This document shows, one piece after another, positions 17,206 through 25,908 of a DNA stretch of 44,475 nt. The stretch lies in the NCBI GenBank assembly GCA_947631145.1, contig CANRKF010000007.1, forward strand, positions 1 through 44,475, given 5' to 3'. This stretch comes from an uncultured Clostridia bacterium. GTDB lineage: Bacteria; Bacillota; Clostridia; TANB77; CAG-508. Position numbers and translations under genes: made by a program. Each line of letters opens with the position of its first letter. Positions within the stretch are counted from its first letter, which is position 1. The notes under the pieces were generated by a model. It searched no databases, had not been told where the DNA came from, and saw only the letters and a list, made by a program, of their open reading frames with translations.

Positions 17206-18489
17206 TTAATTATTTTTTATCGGCTCTACTATTGATAGTACTTCATTTTCCTCTTTGAATACAGATTTTAATATTTCTTCCGTGTATTCTTTTGTTACTG
17301 TTTCAAATTGTTCTATATAATCAAAGGTTTGTACTCCTTTTATAGTGTCTGCTAAGAACATTCTAGCAATATCTCCTACACTATTATATTCTACTACATA
17401 GTTGCCATAAACTTTTCTTCTAGCACGTTCGAAGTTTTCTTCATTTAAGCCTTGTTCTTTCATTTGTTTTATAGTTTCTAATAGCCCTTGCTCTATTTTT
17501 TTAGGATCTTTTGAGGTTCCAGATATTAGTATATGAGCATATTCTTTGCTAAATTCATAGTCGAAGCTCGGTTCATTTAAAAGTAATCCTTCTTTATAAA
17601 ATTTTGCATATAGTTCTGAACTTTTTCCAATAATTATATTTAATAGTATTTCTATTGCAATATGTTTTTTTGCTTTTTCTTTTGTATTGTTTTCTGTATC
17701 TTTAAAGCCTAACATAAATATTGGCATGCTTACTTGCATTTGTGAAATTTCTGTTTTTTTGTTTATTTCTTCTTCCTGTGGCGGATATATTCTTTTTATT
17801 TCTCCTTGATTTTCCTTTGATAGTAAACGTTTTTTTATTTCTTCTACTAAATTTTCTGGTGTAAAGTCTCCGCATACTACCATAGTCATATTTGATGGAT
17901 GATAGAAGGTATTATAGCATTTATATAATACATCTGGTGTAATTTTGCTAATTGATTCTATTGTTCCTGCTATGTCAATTTTTATTGGATTTTCTTTATA
18001 CATACAATTCATTGCATTCATGTATAATTTCCATGATGGATCATCATCATACATATTAATTTCTTTGCCTATAATTCCTTTTTCCTTTTCTACATTTTCA
18101 TCTGTAAAATATGGATGTTGAACATAGTCCATAAGTTCATTTAATCCTTCTTCAAAGTGATTTGTGCATTCAAATAAATAGGCTGTGTGGTCATTTGTTG
18201 TATATGCATTTGCATCTATTCCTAAAGCCATTAAGGTATCTAGGCTATTGGTTCCATTAGGTTGTTCAAACATTTTGTGTTCTAAGAAGTGTGCTACACC
18301 ATCTGGTATAAATACTTCTTCATTTGTTTTTGGCATAATGAATCTATTATCTATTGAACCAAAGTGCGTACCCCAAATTATATATTTTTTCTTTGTATTT
18401 TTTTTAGGAATAATTATTATTTTTAAACCATTTTCTAGTTCTTCTACATAAGCTTTTTCTTTAATTTTTGAGCTTTCTATAATTTTCAT
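17206..18489 (-). CDS. ymfH: M16 family zinc peptidase, YmfH-like
   Basis: This 427-aa protein carries the inverted zinc motif HFLEH (about residue 67) and a downstream glutamate in GIIGKEINMYDDDP, both as in catalytic M16 peptidases. It matches my recollection of Bacillus subtilis YmfH in length and in segments such as YHPSNMTMVV. It forms a pair with the non-catalytic M16 protein encoded just upstream, the usual heterodimer arrangement of bacterial M16B peptidases. It is cytoplasmic, with no signal peptide. The substrate is unknown; related pairs process peptides such as subtilosin. No clear ribosome-binding site lies near the ATG. Confidence 0.88.
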   Translation of the reverse strand: MKIIESSKIKEKAYVEELENGLKIIIIPKKNTKKKYIIWGTHFGSIDNRFIMPKTNEEVFIPDGVAHFLEHKMFEQPNGTNSLDTLMALGIDANAYTTNDHTAYLFECTNHFEEGLNELMDYVQHPYFTDENVEKEKGIIGKEINMYDDDPSWKLYMNAMNCMYKENPIKIDIAGTIESISKITPDVLYKCYNTFYHPSNMTMVVCGDFTPENLVEEIKKRLLSKENQGEIKRIYPPQEEEINKKTEISQMQVSMPIFMLGFKDTENNTKEKAKKHIAIEILLNIIIGKSSELYAKFYKEGLLLNEPSFDYEFSKEYAHILISGTSKDPKKIEQGLLETIKQMKEQGLNEENFERARRKVYGNYVVEYNSVGDIARMFLADTIKGVQTFDYIEQFETVTKEYTEEILKSVFKEENEVLSIVEPIKNN

Positions 18490-18760
18490 TTTGTTTTTAG
18501 GAAATTTTTATTTTCCCTTCCTCCTCTCTTCGCTTTTTATTAATCTTTTCTATTTATATATTATTTTACTATTTAGGATTGTTTAGTTTTTATTACTTGT
18601 TTTTAATTATATTGCTTTTTTATTGTTTATTTTTAACGTATTGTTTGTCCATTTTTTGCTGGTTTTTAATAATATGTTCTGGTCTTTCTATTATTTTTTT
18701 AATAACATTATTTGGTCTTACTATTACCTTTTTTATAATAATATAGTTTAGCCTTTTTCA

Positions 18761-20035
18761 TTAATCTTTTAAGAAATAGATTGTATTTATACTAATTGTT
18801 TTTGCTAAGTTAATAATTGGCTCTTTACTTACATTTTTAATTTTGTTTGCGTATTCTTCTATACTAACAAAGCGATCTGCTAATTCTTGTCCATAATAGT
18901 AGGTTATTTCTGTATCCTGCTCTTCTGTTATTCCTTCTATTGAAGCTAATATAAGTTCTTTGCTATTTTGTATGTCTTCTTCTGTAAAGTTTCCGTTTTC
19001 CATTTCTTTTAATTGTTCTTTTATTGTATCTAATGCTTTTTGATAATTTTGAATTTCTATTCCACACCTTATGAATATAGCGTTTTTTACCCTATTATAT
19101 CCTGAGCTTGCAGTATATGCTAAACTTTGTTTTTCGCGTACATTCTGGAACAATTTTGAGTTTGCTCCTCCTCCTAAAATTGCATTATATACTGATGAAA
19201 CAAATCTAGAATTTTCTTGTGTGTCATTTATGTCTAACCCTAATACTAATTTTCCCTGTGTAACTTTCATACTTTCTTCTACTTGATTTGGTTCTTTTCT
19301 TTCTCTTTTTTCTGTTGTTTCATTGTTAATTACATATTCTGGCTTTCTTTCTTGTAATTCCTGAACCTTAGGATTTTTACTAATTATTTCTTTAATAGTG
19401 CTATTTTCAATTATTCCTGAGCAGAATATATCTATTTTACAAGTTTGTATTAAGTTTTGATAATATTTATATAATTCTTCTGGAGTAATTTTTTCTAAGT
19501 CTTCTATATATCCATATTTATATAGTCCATAAGGCTTATTTTTAAACATTTCTTCTATGCATCTTTCATGAGAGTATTTTGTTTTGTTATCTATTTTGCT
19601 TTCTATTATTAGCTTTAAATTTTTCTTTTCACTTTCTACATATTCAGGCTTAAAGGCTCCATTTTCTGTATATGGATTTAATACTACGCTTAATAGAATA
19701 TTTATACTTTCTTCTAGTAGTTTTTCTGGTTTTGGTAAAAATTCTTCATTTAAAGTTTCTAAGTAAAATTTCATTATATGATTATCGCCTGTTTTTTCAA
19801 CTCCACAGTCAAAATTTGCTCCATACATCATTTCTAATTTTTTGCTCATTTGTTCTTGGGTTGGCAAGTCTTTTGTACCTCTTCTTAATACTGCTGTTAG
19901 AAGGGCATCCAAAGTGACATTTTCCCTTTTTAGTGGAGTTGCTAGAAAAATTGCATATAGGTTGGTTTTGTAATTGTTTGTGTTTATTGTATGAAGTGTA
20001 AGTGCATTTTTTATTTGTTCTTTCTTATAATTCAT
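18761..20035 (-). CDS. ymfF: M16 family peptidase-like protein, YmfF-like (non-catalytic subunit)
   Basis: This 424-aa M16-fold protein has no HxxEH zinc motif; the region that would hold it reads LLTAVLRRGTKDLPTQEQM. It has the M16 second-half arginine/tyrosine region (FQNVREKQSLAYTASSGYN) that shapes the substrate pocket. It resembles B. subtilis YmfF and is followed by the catalytic YmfH partner, 271 bp of AT-rich spacer away. The spacer holds three degenerate copies of a segment like TTTTTTAATAACATTATTTGGTC. The role is inferred as the supporting half of a two-subunit protease. Confidence 0.85.
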   Translation of the reverse strand: MNYKKEQIKNALTLHTINTNNYKTNLYAIFLATPLKRENVTLDALLTAVLRRGTKDLPTQEQMSKKLEMMYGANFDCGVEKTGDNHIMKFYLETLNEEFLPKPEKLLEESINILLSVVLNPYTENGAFKPEYVESEKKNLKLIIESKIDNKTKYSHERCIEEMFKNKPYGLYKYGYIEDLEKITPEELYKYYQNLIQTCKIDIFCSGIIENSTIKEIISKNPKVQELQERKPEYVINNETTEKRERKEPNQVEESMKVTQGKLVLGLDINDTQENSRFVSSVYNAILGGGANSKLFQNVREKQSLAYTASSGYNRVKNAIFIRCGIEIQNYQKALDTIKEQLKEMENGNFTEEDIQNSKELILASIEGITEEQDTEITYYYGQELADRFVSIEEYANKIKNVSKEPIINLAKTISINTIYFLKD

Positions 20036-20261
20036 GTTTATTTATAGTTCAGTCCTTTCTTTGCTTGGAAGGTATATATTTTGCTTCCTTGCATTATTTT
20101 TTTAGGTTTTTGTATTGGTTTTACCTATAAACCGCTTCTACAAGTTATGATATTATTATGAGTTTTCAATAATAAAATTTTTAAGTTTATGTTGTGGATT
20201 ATTTTGCTTCTTTTATTATAATCTATTTTTGGAAAATTATTCAATAGTATAACAATAAAAA

Positions 20262-20320
20262 ATAGTGTTCTAAAAGTTAATATTTATTTTGGTAAATATT
20301 TATATCTTTTAGGACACTAT
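20262..20320 (-). terminator. Terminator after yqeY
   Basis: Fifteen-base arms, ATAGTGTTCTAAAAG and CTTTTAGGACACTAT, pair with one mismatch around a long AT-rich loop, followed by a T-run on the minus strand. It occupies most of the 318-bp gap between yqeY and ymfF; the rest of the gap shows only a short GGAAG/CTTCC hairpin near 20070-20090. Confidence 0.75.
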
Positions 20321-20353
20321 GCTGTTAATGTTTTTAAGTACATTTAATAAATT

Positions 20354-20794
20354 TTAGCTTAATAATTTTTTTGCTATTTCGTTAATGGTTTTTCCATCTG
20401 CTGATGCACCTAATTTTTCTTTAGATGTTTTCATTACCATTCCTATATCTTTCATAGTTTTAGCACCAAGTTCAGTTATAATTTGTTTTAGTTTTTCTTC
20501 TATTTCTTCTGGTGATAATTGTTTTGGTAAGTATTCTTCTAATATTGCAATTTCTTGTTTTATTTGAGCTATTAAATCTTCTCGACCACTTTTTTCATAG
20601 TCTGGAATAGAGTCTCTTCTTTTTTTGGCTTCTTTTGCTATTATTTCTACAATTTGTTCATCTGTTACTTCTATTTGTTTGTCTTTTTCTACTTGTAAAA
20701 TTGCTGCTCTTACCATTTGAACTACATTTTTTCTAAGTTCATTTTTTTCTTTCATTGAGTTTTTTAAGTCTTCTAATAATTTTTCTTTTAACAT
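20354..20794 (-). CDS. yqeY: GatB/YqeY domain protein
   Basis: This 146-aa helical protein fits the YqeY family, homologous to the C-terminal tail of GatB, the amidotransferase subunit that binds tRNA. The typical features are seen: LKNSMKEKNELRKNVVQMVR near the start, the KKRRDSIPDYEKSGREDL segment, and a C-terminal domain ending in GKTINEIAKKLL. The frame is open to 20869, but the family's usual N-terminus begins at the ATG of 20794, which follows GGGA. It is monocistronic with its own terminator and lies next to rpsU, a common arrangement in Firmicutes. Its biochemical role is not known. Confidence 0.88.
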   Translation of the reverse strand: MLKEKLLEDLKNSMKEKNELRKNVVQMVRAAILQVEKDKQIEVTDEQIVEIIAKEAKKRRDSIPDYEKSGREDLIAQIKQEIAILEEYLPKQLSPEEIEEKLKQIITELGAKTMKDIGMVMKTSKEKLGASADGKTINEIAKKLLS

Positions 20795-21007
20795 AATCTT
20801 TTCCCTGTATAATATAACAAACTTTATATATTGTATAAGGTTTAATATATTATACTTCCCTTTCTCCATTAATTTTATTCTTATTTCTAAAAATTTTGGT
20901 TTAATGGCAACCGTTATTTATAGAAAAATTTATGCATATATTTTATTTTTATATTAGTTTGTTATTTTACTTTGTTATTTCTATATTAGTTTATTTTTTA
21001 CATAAGA

Positions 21008-21059
21008 TGTGTCCCCAATGCGACAAACTGTCGCGTCAAGAAACGTCCCTAAAGCGACA
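21008..21059. repeat. REP-like GC-rich palindromic element
   Basis: A GC-rich island in AT-rich DNA. It contains a GCGACA/TGTCGC inverted repeat (loop AAC) and two copies of a GTCCC...GCGACA core, one ending at the terminator of rpsU. From memory, similar GTCCC/GCGACA palindromes are scattered in Clostridia and are linked to IS200/RAYT-type transposases; no transposase lies in this window. Confidence 0.55.
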
Positions 21060-21085
21060 AATAAGGGATTAAATAATCCCTTATT
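21060..21085 (-). terminator. Terminator after rpsU
   Basis: Perfect 12-bp arms AATAAGGGATTA/TAATCCCTTATT with a 2-nt loop lie three bases past the rpsU stop. The hairpin is flanked by T-runs on both strands. Confidence 0.85.
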
Positions 21086-21087
21086 TT

Positions 21088-21258
21088 TTAGAATTTTCTT
21101 TTTCTAGCTGCCTCTGATTTCTTTTTTCTTTTAACACTTGGTTTTTCATAGTGCTCCCTTTTTCTAACCTCTTGTAATACTCCATTTCTGGCGCATTGTC
21201 TCTTAAATCTTTTTAAGGCATCTTCTATATTTCCATTATTAACTTTAACTTCTGACAT
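21088..21258 (-). CDS. rpsU: 30S ribosomal protein S21
   Basis: This 56-aa basic protein is the S21 subunit, which sits near the anti-Shine-Dalgarno end of 16S rRNA and helps initiation. Recognisable S21 segments are [19 protein letters not shown] and [14 protein letters not shown], with a lysine/arginine-rich tail (AARKRKF). GGGAGGGG lies eight bases before the ATG. It lies beside yqeY as in many Firmicutes and has its own terminator. Confidence 0.95.
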   Translation of the reverse strand: MSEVKVNNGNIEDALKRFKRQCARNGVLQEVRKREHYEKPSVKRKKKSEAARKRKF

Positions 21259-21407
21259 TTTTATTTCCCCTCCCTTCAGTAATTACACTTCTACGTGTGG
21301 GATCTCAAACTTATTTATCCATACATTTATTATTATAACTACCTAATGTACTTTTGTCAATACTTTGTAAAACTTTTAATATGTAAAATACTAGATATTT
21401 TCTTCAA

Positions 21408-22355
21408 TTATTTTTCAAAATCAAACAAGTCTCCTAATGGTTTTGCTTCATTAATACGCTTTATTGCTTCTGCGAATAATGCGGCTATTGATAGTATTTT
21501 TATTTTAGGTATTTGCTTTTCTTTTGGTAATGGTACCGTATTTGTAATTACTAATTCTTTTATTGGCGAATTTTGTATTCTTTCTATTGCTGGTCCACAT
21601 AAAATTCCATGTGTACATGCTGCATATATTTCCTTTACTCCATGTTCTTTTAAAATTCTTGCTGCTTCTGTCATTGTTCCTGCTGTGCTTACTTCATCAT
21701 CAAAAATGAGTGCAGTTTTTCCTTTTACATCTCCTATAATATTTGCTGCTACTGCTTTGTCATCATTTCCGGCTCTTCTTTTATCTATTAATGCCATTGG
21801 GCAATTAAAGTATTTTGAATATTTATATGCTTTTTTTGAACTTCCTGCATCTGTTGCAACTACTACTTTATTTTCAATTTGTTTTGTATCAAAGTATTTT
21901 TGTATAATATGTTGTCCTGTTATTGTATCACATGGTATATTGAAATATGCTTGTATTGCCGAATTATGCAAATCGCATGTTACTACTCTATTTGCTCCTG
22001 ATACTTCTAAGATTTCGGCAAATAGTCTTGCTGTTACTGGTATGCGAGATTGATCTTTTTTATCTGATCTTGAATAAATAAAGTATGGTAATACTACATT
22101 TATTCTATGTGCTGATGCTCTTTTGGCAGCATCTATCATTATTAATAGCTCCATTATTCTTTCATTTACTGGCGGTTCGGTTGTTTGTACTAAAAAGATA
22201 TCTTGTTCTCTAACAGATTCTTGGTATTGTACAAAGCTATTATCATTTGCAAACTTATAGTATTTTACCTTTCCCATTGGTATTTCTAGTGATTCACAAA
22301 TTTCTTTAGTAAATTCTTCAGCGGTTGGACATGCAAAAATTTTTACATTTTTCAT
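21408..22355 (-). CDS. prs: Ribose-phosphate pyrophosphokinase (PRPP synthetase)
   Basis: It makes PRPP from ribose 5-phosphate and ATP for purine, pyrimidine, NAD, His and Trp synthesis. The 315-aa protein has the PRPP-binding motif LIFDDEVSTAGTM, the ATP-site region PYFIYSRSDKKDQSR and the ligand segment CDLHNSAIQAYF. Usual family members read DLHAGQIQGFF and VDDIIDTAGT, so this is a divergent copy. An ATG four codons upstream (22367) abuts the AAAGGG site with no spacing; the ATG at 22355, 12 bases after it, is preferred. A hairpin leader shared with the ABC binding-protein gene precedes it. The divergence leaves open a dedicated or less regulated PRPP synthetase. Confidence 0.9.
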   Translation of the reverse strand: MKNVKIFACPTAEEFTKEICESLEIPMGKVKYYKFANDNSFVQYQESVREQDIFLVQTTEPPVNERIMELLIMIDAAKRASAHRINVVLPYFIYSRSDKKDQSRIPVTARLFAEILEVSGANRVVTCDLHNSAIQAYFNIPCDTITGQHIIQKYFDTKQIENKVVVATDAGSSKKAYKYSKYFNCPMALIDKRRAGNDDKAVAANIIGDVKGKTALIFDDEVSTAGTMTEAARILKEHGVKEIYAACTHGILCGPAIERIQNSPIKELVITNTVPLPKEKQIPKIKILSIAALFAEAIKRINEAKPLGDLFDFEK

Positions 22356-22365
22356 TTTTAATTTC

Positions 22366-22432
22366 ATCCCTTTCTAAGGCTCAAATCTGGTTGAAAGATT
22401 TATTTATTTTTCAACTTTCTTCTTCCTTATAA
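22366..22432 (-). promoter_or_regulatory. Hairpin leader element upstream of prs (copy 1)
   Basis: This 67-bp segment is about three-quarters identical to one just upstream of the substrate-binding protein gene (27814-27880). Both contain, on the minus strand, AAAGTTGAAAAATAA-like sequence, a TTGAAA/TTTCAA stem, CCAGA-TTG, and TTAGAAAGG leading into the start. The location in two 5' leaders suggests a shared regulatory RNA or protein site, or a small mobile repeat. Confidence 0.5.
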
Positions 22433-22589
22433 ATTAATTTATTTTTTATATAAAAGGTATAAAATTATACTTTTTATATATAAAATTCAAATCTTTTTTA
22501 TTATTTAAATGTTTTTTCTATACAAAATTTAAATATTCTTTCTATATAAAATTTAAGTTTTATTTCTTTTGAAATTTATTATTTTTTAT

Positions 22590-22670
22590 AAACTACTTAA
22601 AAAATACTAATTCTATGAAAATAAAATAAAAAACTACTTCGAAAACACTAACTCTATGAAAATATAATAA
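22590..22670. repeat. Two 40-bp direct repeats downstream of nrdG
   Basis: Copies at 22590-22629 and 22631-22670 share AAACTACTT, ACTAA-TCTATGAAAAT and AATAA with about six differences. The second copy is the 3' arm of the nrdG terminator. The remainder of the 22356-22723 gap is AT-rich and holds only this, the terminator and the prs leader. Confidence 0.7.
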
Positions 22671-22718
22671 TTATGCTTCATTATTATATTTAATAGTTTT
22701 TAGTTTCTAAGTAGTTTT
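22631..22718 (-). terminator. Long-stem terminator after nrdG
   Basis: Outer arms AAAACTACTT/AAGTAGTTTT and inner arms AATATAATAA/TTATTATATT form a stem of about 38 bp with small bulges, followed by a T-run on the minus strand. It starts 6 bp past the nrdG stop. Confidence 0.8.
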
Positions 22719-22723
22719 TATAT

Positions 22724-23225
22724 TTAATTTTTATTTGGTATTTGTATTATTGTATTTTCTTTTAAGCTTTTTTGTACGTCTATTACTCTTTGATTTGAAG
22801 ATCCACTATATTTTAGTCTAGGATCTTTTAATTCTTCTTCAAATTGTCCGTCTACTAATACATCTATATATTTTAGTGCTTCTTTATCTTTTAAATCTCT
22901 ATCAAATAAAAAGCCTGTCCAAGCCCATACTGTTTTATTTGGAAATTTTTCTTTGAATTCTTTTGCAAGTTTTGTTGTTCCTTCTATATTATTTGGGTGC
23001 ATTGGCTCTCCTCCTAATATTGAAAGTCCTACTATTGTATCATCTTCACATAGGTTTAATACTTGTTTTATTGTATCGTCATTAAATTCTTCTCCTCCGA
23101 TTGAAGTCATGTGTTTCTGGGTTAAAGCATGCTTTGCAGTTAAAAGTACAGCCTTGCATAAATATTGAAACTCTTACTCCTGGTCCGTTTGAAATATCCA
23201 TTTTTCTAATTTTGTTATATCTCAT
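22724..23225 (-). CDS. nrdG: Anaerobic ribonucleotide reductase activating protein; needs a +1 frameshift at CGG
   Basis: NrdG is the radical-SAM enzyme that makes the glycyl radical of NrdD. The ATG at 23225 (AGGGGA site) opens RYNKIRKMDISNGPGVRVS, then the iron-sulfur motif CTFNCKAC. After DFN the zero frame reads CGG AGG AGA AGA ATT TAA. Skipping the C at 23099 gives NGGEEFNDD, LSILGGEPMHPNN and VWAWTGFLFD, all typical of NrdG, to a 166-aa end. The joined spacing from N to F (NGGEEF) equals NSGQPF in E. coli NrdG as I recall it, so a one-base skip fits better than a two-base gap. Starting at the ATG of 23110 would lose the cluster-binding cysteines. Without the shift this anaerobe would lack NrdG, unless another copy exists outside the window. 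Confidence 0.88.
23096..23099 (-). other. +1 frameshift site AAT-C-GGA (CGG in zero frame)
   Basis: The zero frame reads GAC TTC AAT CGG AGG on the minus strand. Skipping the C at 23099 gives AAT GGA GGA GAA GAA, matching the family. This is one of the two sites backed by well-known protein family homology on both sides. Confidence 0.85.
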
Positions 23226-23303
23226 TTTTATTTCCCCTTGTTCTATATTTATTTTGTATATTTTTTAAAGCCTTTAGTATTTATATATATCTTTAAATCT
23301 TTT

Positions 23304-23420
23304 AGTATTTATAATTTGTTTTGTATATTTTTAAATTATTTAGTTTTTATAGTTTGTTTTGTAAGTCTTTAAATTATTTAGTTTTTATAGTTTGTTCTGT
23401 ATGTTTTTAAATTATTTAGT
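23304..23420. repeat. 38-bp tandem repeats between nrdD and nrdG
   Basis: Three units starting at 23304, 23342 and 23380 share AGT-TTTATA-TTTGTT-TGTA, then TTTAAATTATTT. A partial fourth lies at 23276. They sit between the nrdD terminator and the nrdG start and contain no open frame of note. With the terminator they fill the 308-bp gap. Confidence 0.8.
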
Positions 23421-23464
23421 ATCATATTTTATTTTTGATAGATATATTATTTTATTTCTTACTA

Positions 23465-23516
23465 AAAACAAAAATATAGTAATCTTTTTTATATTAAGTT
23501 ACTATATTTTTGTTTT
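23465..23516 (-). terminator. Terminator after nrdD
   Basis: Perfect 18-bp arms (23465-23482 and 23499-23516) surround a 16-nt loop, with a T-rich end, 17 bp past the nrdD stop. Its strength suggests nrdG is not simply co-transcribed with nrdD. Confidence 0.85.
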
Positions 23517-23533
23517 AATTGTTCTTTTGTACT

Positions 23534-25726
23534 TTATACTGCTTGCTTTTCTTCTGCTTTATTTGGCATTTGTGCATCTTTGTTATCTATATGTAATACT
23601 CTTTCTTTTATTTCTTGTGTTCTTCCTTTATTCCAGAATTGGCTTCCTATATATCCGCAAGTTCTTCTTGCTACATTTAAGGTGTCATGGTTTCTATTTC
23701 CACAGTTTGGGCAATACCATTCTAAATTTTCATCTATAAGTATTTCTCCATCAAATCCACATTCTTGGCAATAATCTGATTTTGTATTTAATTCTGCATA
23801 CATGATATTATCATATATGAATTTAATAACTTCTATTACTGCTTCTATGTTGTTTTGTAAGTTTGGTGTTTCTACATAAGATATAGCTCCACCCGGGCTT
23901 AAACGTTGGAATTCACTTTCTAGTTTTAATTTAGAGAAGGCATCAATTTCTTCAAATACTGGTACGTGATATGAGTTTGTAATATAGCCTCTATCTGTAA
24001 TTCCTTCGATTTTTCCAAATCTTTTTTGTAAACATTTTGCAAATTTGTATGTTGTAGATTCTATTGGTGTTCCATATACGCTATAATCTATTTTTTCTGC
24101 TTCTTTCCATTCTTTACATTTATCATTTAGTTTTTGCATTACTTTAAGTGCAAAGTCTTTTCCTTCTCCATTATCTGTATGGCTGTTTCCTGTCATGTAT
24201 TTTACGCATTCATAAAGTCCTGCGTATCCAAGTGATATTGTTGAGTAGCCATCATGTAATAATTTATGTATGCTTTCACCTTTCTTTAGTCTTGCTAATG
24301 CTCCGTGTTGCCATAATATTGGTGCTACATCACTTGTTACTTTGCTTAATCTTTCATGTCTTGCTTGTAATGCTCTATGGCATAGTTCTAGTCTTTCTTC
24401 ATATATTTTCCAGAATTTATCAATATCTTGTTTTGATGATAATGCAACATCTACTAAGTTAATTGTTACAACTCCTTGATTAAATCTTCCATAATATTTT
24501 GGTTTATTGGTTTCTGGATCTACATAAGGGGTTAGGAATGAACGACATCCCATACAAGGATAGCAGTTTCCATTTCCGTTTTTATCTATTTTAAATTCTA
24601 ACATTTTCTTTTCTGAAATGTAGTCTGGTACAAGTCTTTTTGCTGTACATTTTGCTGCAAGTTCTGTTAAATACCAATATTTACTATCTTCTGTGATGTT
24701 ATCTGGTTCTAGTACATATAATAGTTTTGGGAAGGCTGGGGTAACATATACTCCTTTTTCGTTTTTAAAGCCTTCTATTCTTTGTTTTAAGAATTCTTCT
24801 ATTATCATTGCTAGTTCTTCTTTGTATTCTTCTGTTTCTCCTAAGTACATACAAACAGATAAGAATGGTGCTTGTCCGTTTGTGTTTGTCATAGAATTTA
24901 CTTGATAATTGAAGGTTTGTACTCCATCTGCTATTTCTTTTTTGGTATCTTGTTTAGCGTATTCTATACATTGTATTTCTGTTAAGCCTCTATCTTTATA
25001 TTTTTTATAATATCTATCATAGCTACTTTTTACAAATGGGGCTACATGTGATAATGATACTGTTGCTCCACCATAAGTTGATGATGTAACTCCTAGTATA
25101 ATTTGTGTTGCTATTGTCATTGCTGTTAGAAATCTATGTGGTTTTTCTATCATAACTCCATTCATTATTGTTCCATTTTGCAACATGTCTTCTAGATTTA
25201 TAAGTTCACAGTTTGTTAATGCATTTTGTGCAAAATAGTCTGCATCATGGAAGTGGATAATTCCTTCATCATGTGCTTCTACTATATCTTTTGGAAGTAA
25301 AAATCTTCTGGTTATATCTGTACTGGTAATTCCTGCTAAGTAATCTCTTTGTGTTGTAACAACTTTTGCATTTTTATTAGAGTTTTCATTGTTCCAATAT
25401 TCGCTTTCTCCATCTATTAATTCTTTAATAGATTGATCTGTAGTGTTTGCTTTTCTTACTAAGGCTCTTGTATAACGATATGTAATATACCTTTTAGCAA
25501 GAGCATATTTATCTAACTCCATTAATTTTTCTTCTATAATATCTTGAATATCTTCTACTAAAATTCTTTTTTTGTCTAGACCTTCAACATATTCAATGAT
25601 TTCATTAATATTTTCCTTAGATGCTCTTTCTTTTGGTTTTACTTCAGTATTTGCTTTGTTAATAGCTGATGTTATTTTTTCTCTATCGAAATCAACTGTT
25701 TTTCCATCTCTTTTTATTACTTGCAT
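23534..25726 (-). CDS. nrdD: Anaerobic ribonucleoside-triphosphate reductase (class III)
   Basis: It reduces ribonucleoside triphosphates to dNTPs without oxygen. This 730-aa protein has an N-terminal ATP-cone (MQVIKRDGKTVDFDREKI, residues 1-90), the class III core (NYQVNSMTNTNGQAPFLSV, GVVTINLVDVAL), and a C-terminal zinc site with two CxxC pairs (CQECGFDG, CPNCGNRN). The glycyl-radical loop is RRTCGYIGSQFW, with the radical glycine after the cysteine. GGGGG lies seven bases before the ATG. It is preceded by a consensus promoter and a 1-kb untranslated region. It contains no zero-frame CGG. Its activase NrdG follows 308 bp downstream. Confidence 0.97.
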   Translation of the reverse strand: MQVIKRDGKTVDFDREKITSAINKANTEVKPKERASKENINEIIEYVEGLDKKRILVEDIQDIIEEKLMELDKYALAKRYITYRYTRALVRKANTTDQSIKELIDGESEYWNNENSNKNAKVVTTQRDYLAGITSTDITRRFLLPKDIVEAHDEGIIHFHDADYFAQNALTNCELINLEDMLQNGTIMNGVMIEKPHRFLTAMTIATQIILGVTSSTYGGATVSLSHVAPFVKSSYDRYYKKYKDRGLTEIQCIEYAKQDTKKEIADGVQTFNYQVNSMTNTNGQAPFLSVCMYLGETEEYKEELAMIIEEFLKQRIEGFKNEKGVYVTPAFPKLLYVLEPDNITEDSKYWYLTELAAKCTAKRLVPDYISEKKMLEFKIDKNGNGNCYPCMGCRSFLTPYVDPETNKPKYYGRFNQGVVTINLVDVALSSKQDIDKFWKIYEERLELCHRALQARHERLSKVTSDVAPILWQHGALARLKKGESIHKLLHDGYSTISLGYAGLYECVKYMTGNSHTDNGEGKDFALKVMQKLNDKCKEWKEAEKIDYSVYGTPIESTTYKFAKCLQKRFGKIEGITDRGYITNSYHVPVFEEIDAFSKLKLESEFQRLSPGGAISYVETPNLQNNIEAVIEVIKFIYDNIMYAELNTKSDYCQECGFDGEILIDENLEWYCPNCGNRNHDTLNVARRTCGYIGSQFWNKGRTQEIKERVLHIDNKDAQMPNKAEEKQAV

Positions 25727-25879
25727 TTTTGTACCCCCTATTTGTTGGCTATTTTATTTGCCATACTTTTATGACTTTTTAAACCTTTTGGTTCTTTATT
25801 TTGTCATTTCTATGACTATTTTTGCCATTTTCATATTTTTGATTTTACTTTTTTGCCCCTTCATTTATTTGATATCCTT

Positions 25880-25908
25880 ATCATAATCTAAGTTTTAAAT
25901 AATGTCAA
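25880..25908 (-). promoter_or_regulatory. Sigma-A promoter of nrdD
   Basis: A consensus TTGACA (25903-25908) and TATGAT (25880-25885) are 17 bp apart on the minus strand, about 150 bp before the nrdD start. I found no clear NrdR box pair; only a weak AAGCA/TGCTT inverted repeat farther upstream. Confidence 0.7.

Noticed and set aside
21295..22053. A 252-codon open frame on the plus strand across prs
   Set aside because: It is antisense to a clear PRPP synthetase, lacks a ribosome-binding site and shows no family features. Other long plus-strand frames are likewise shadows of minus-strand genes.
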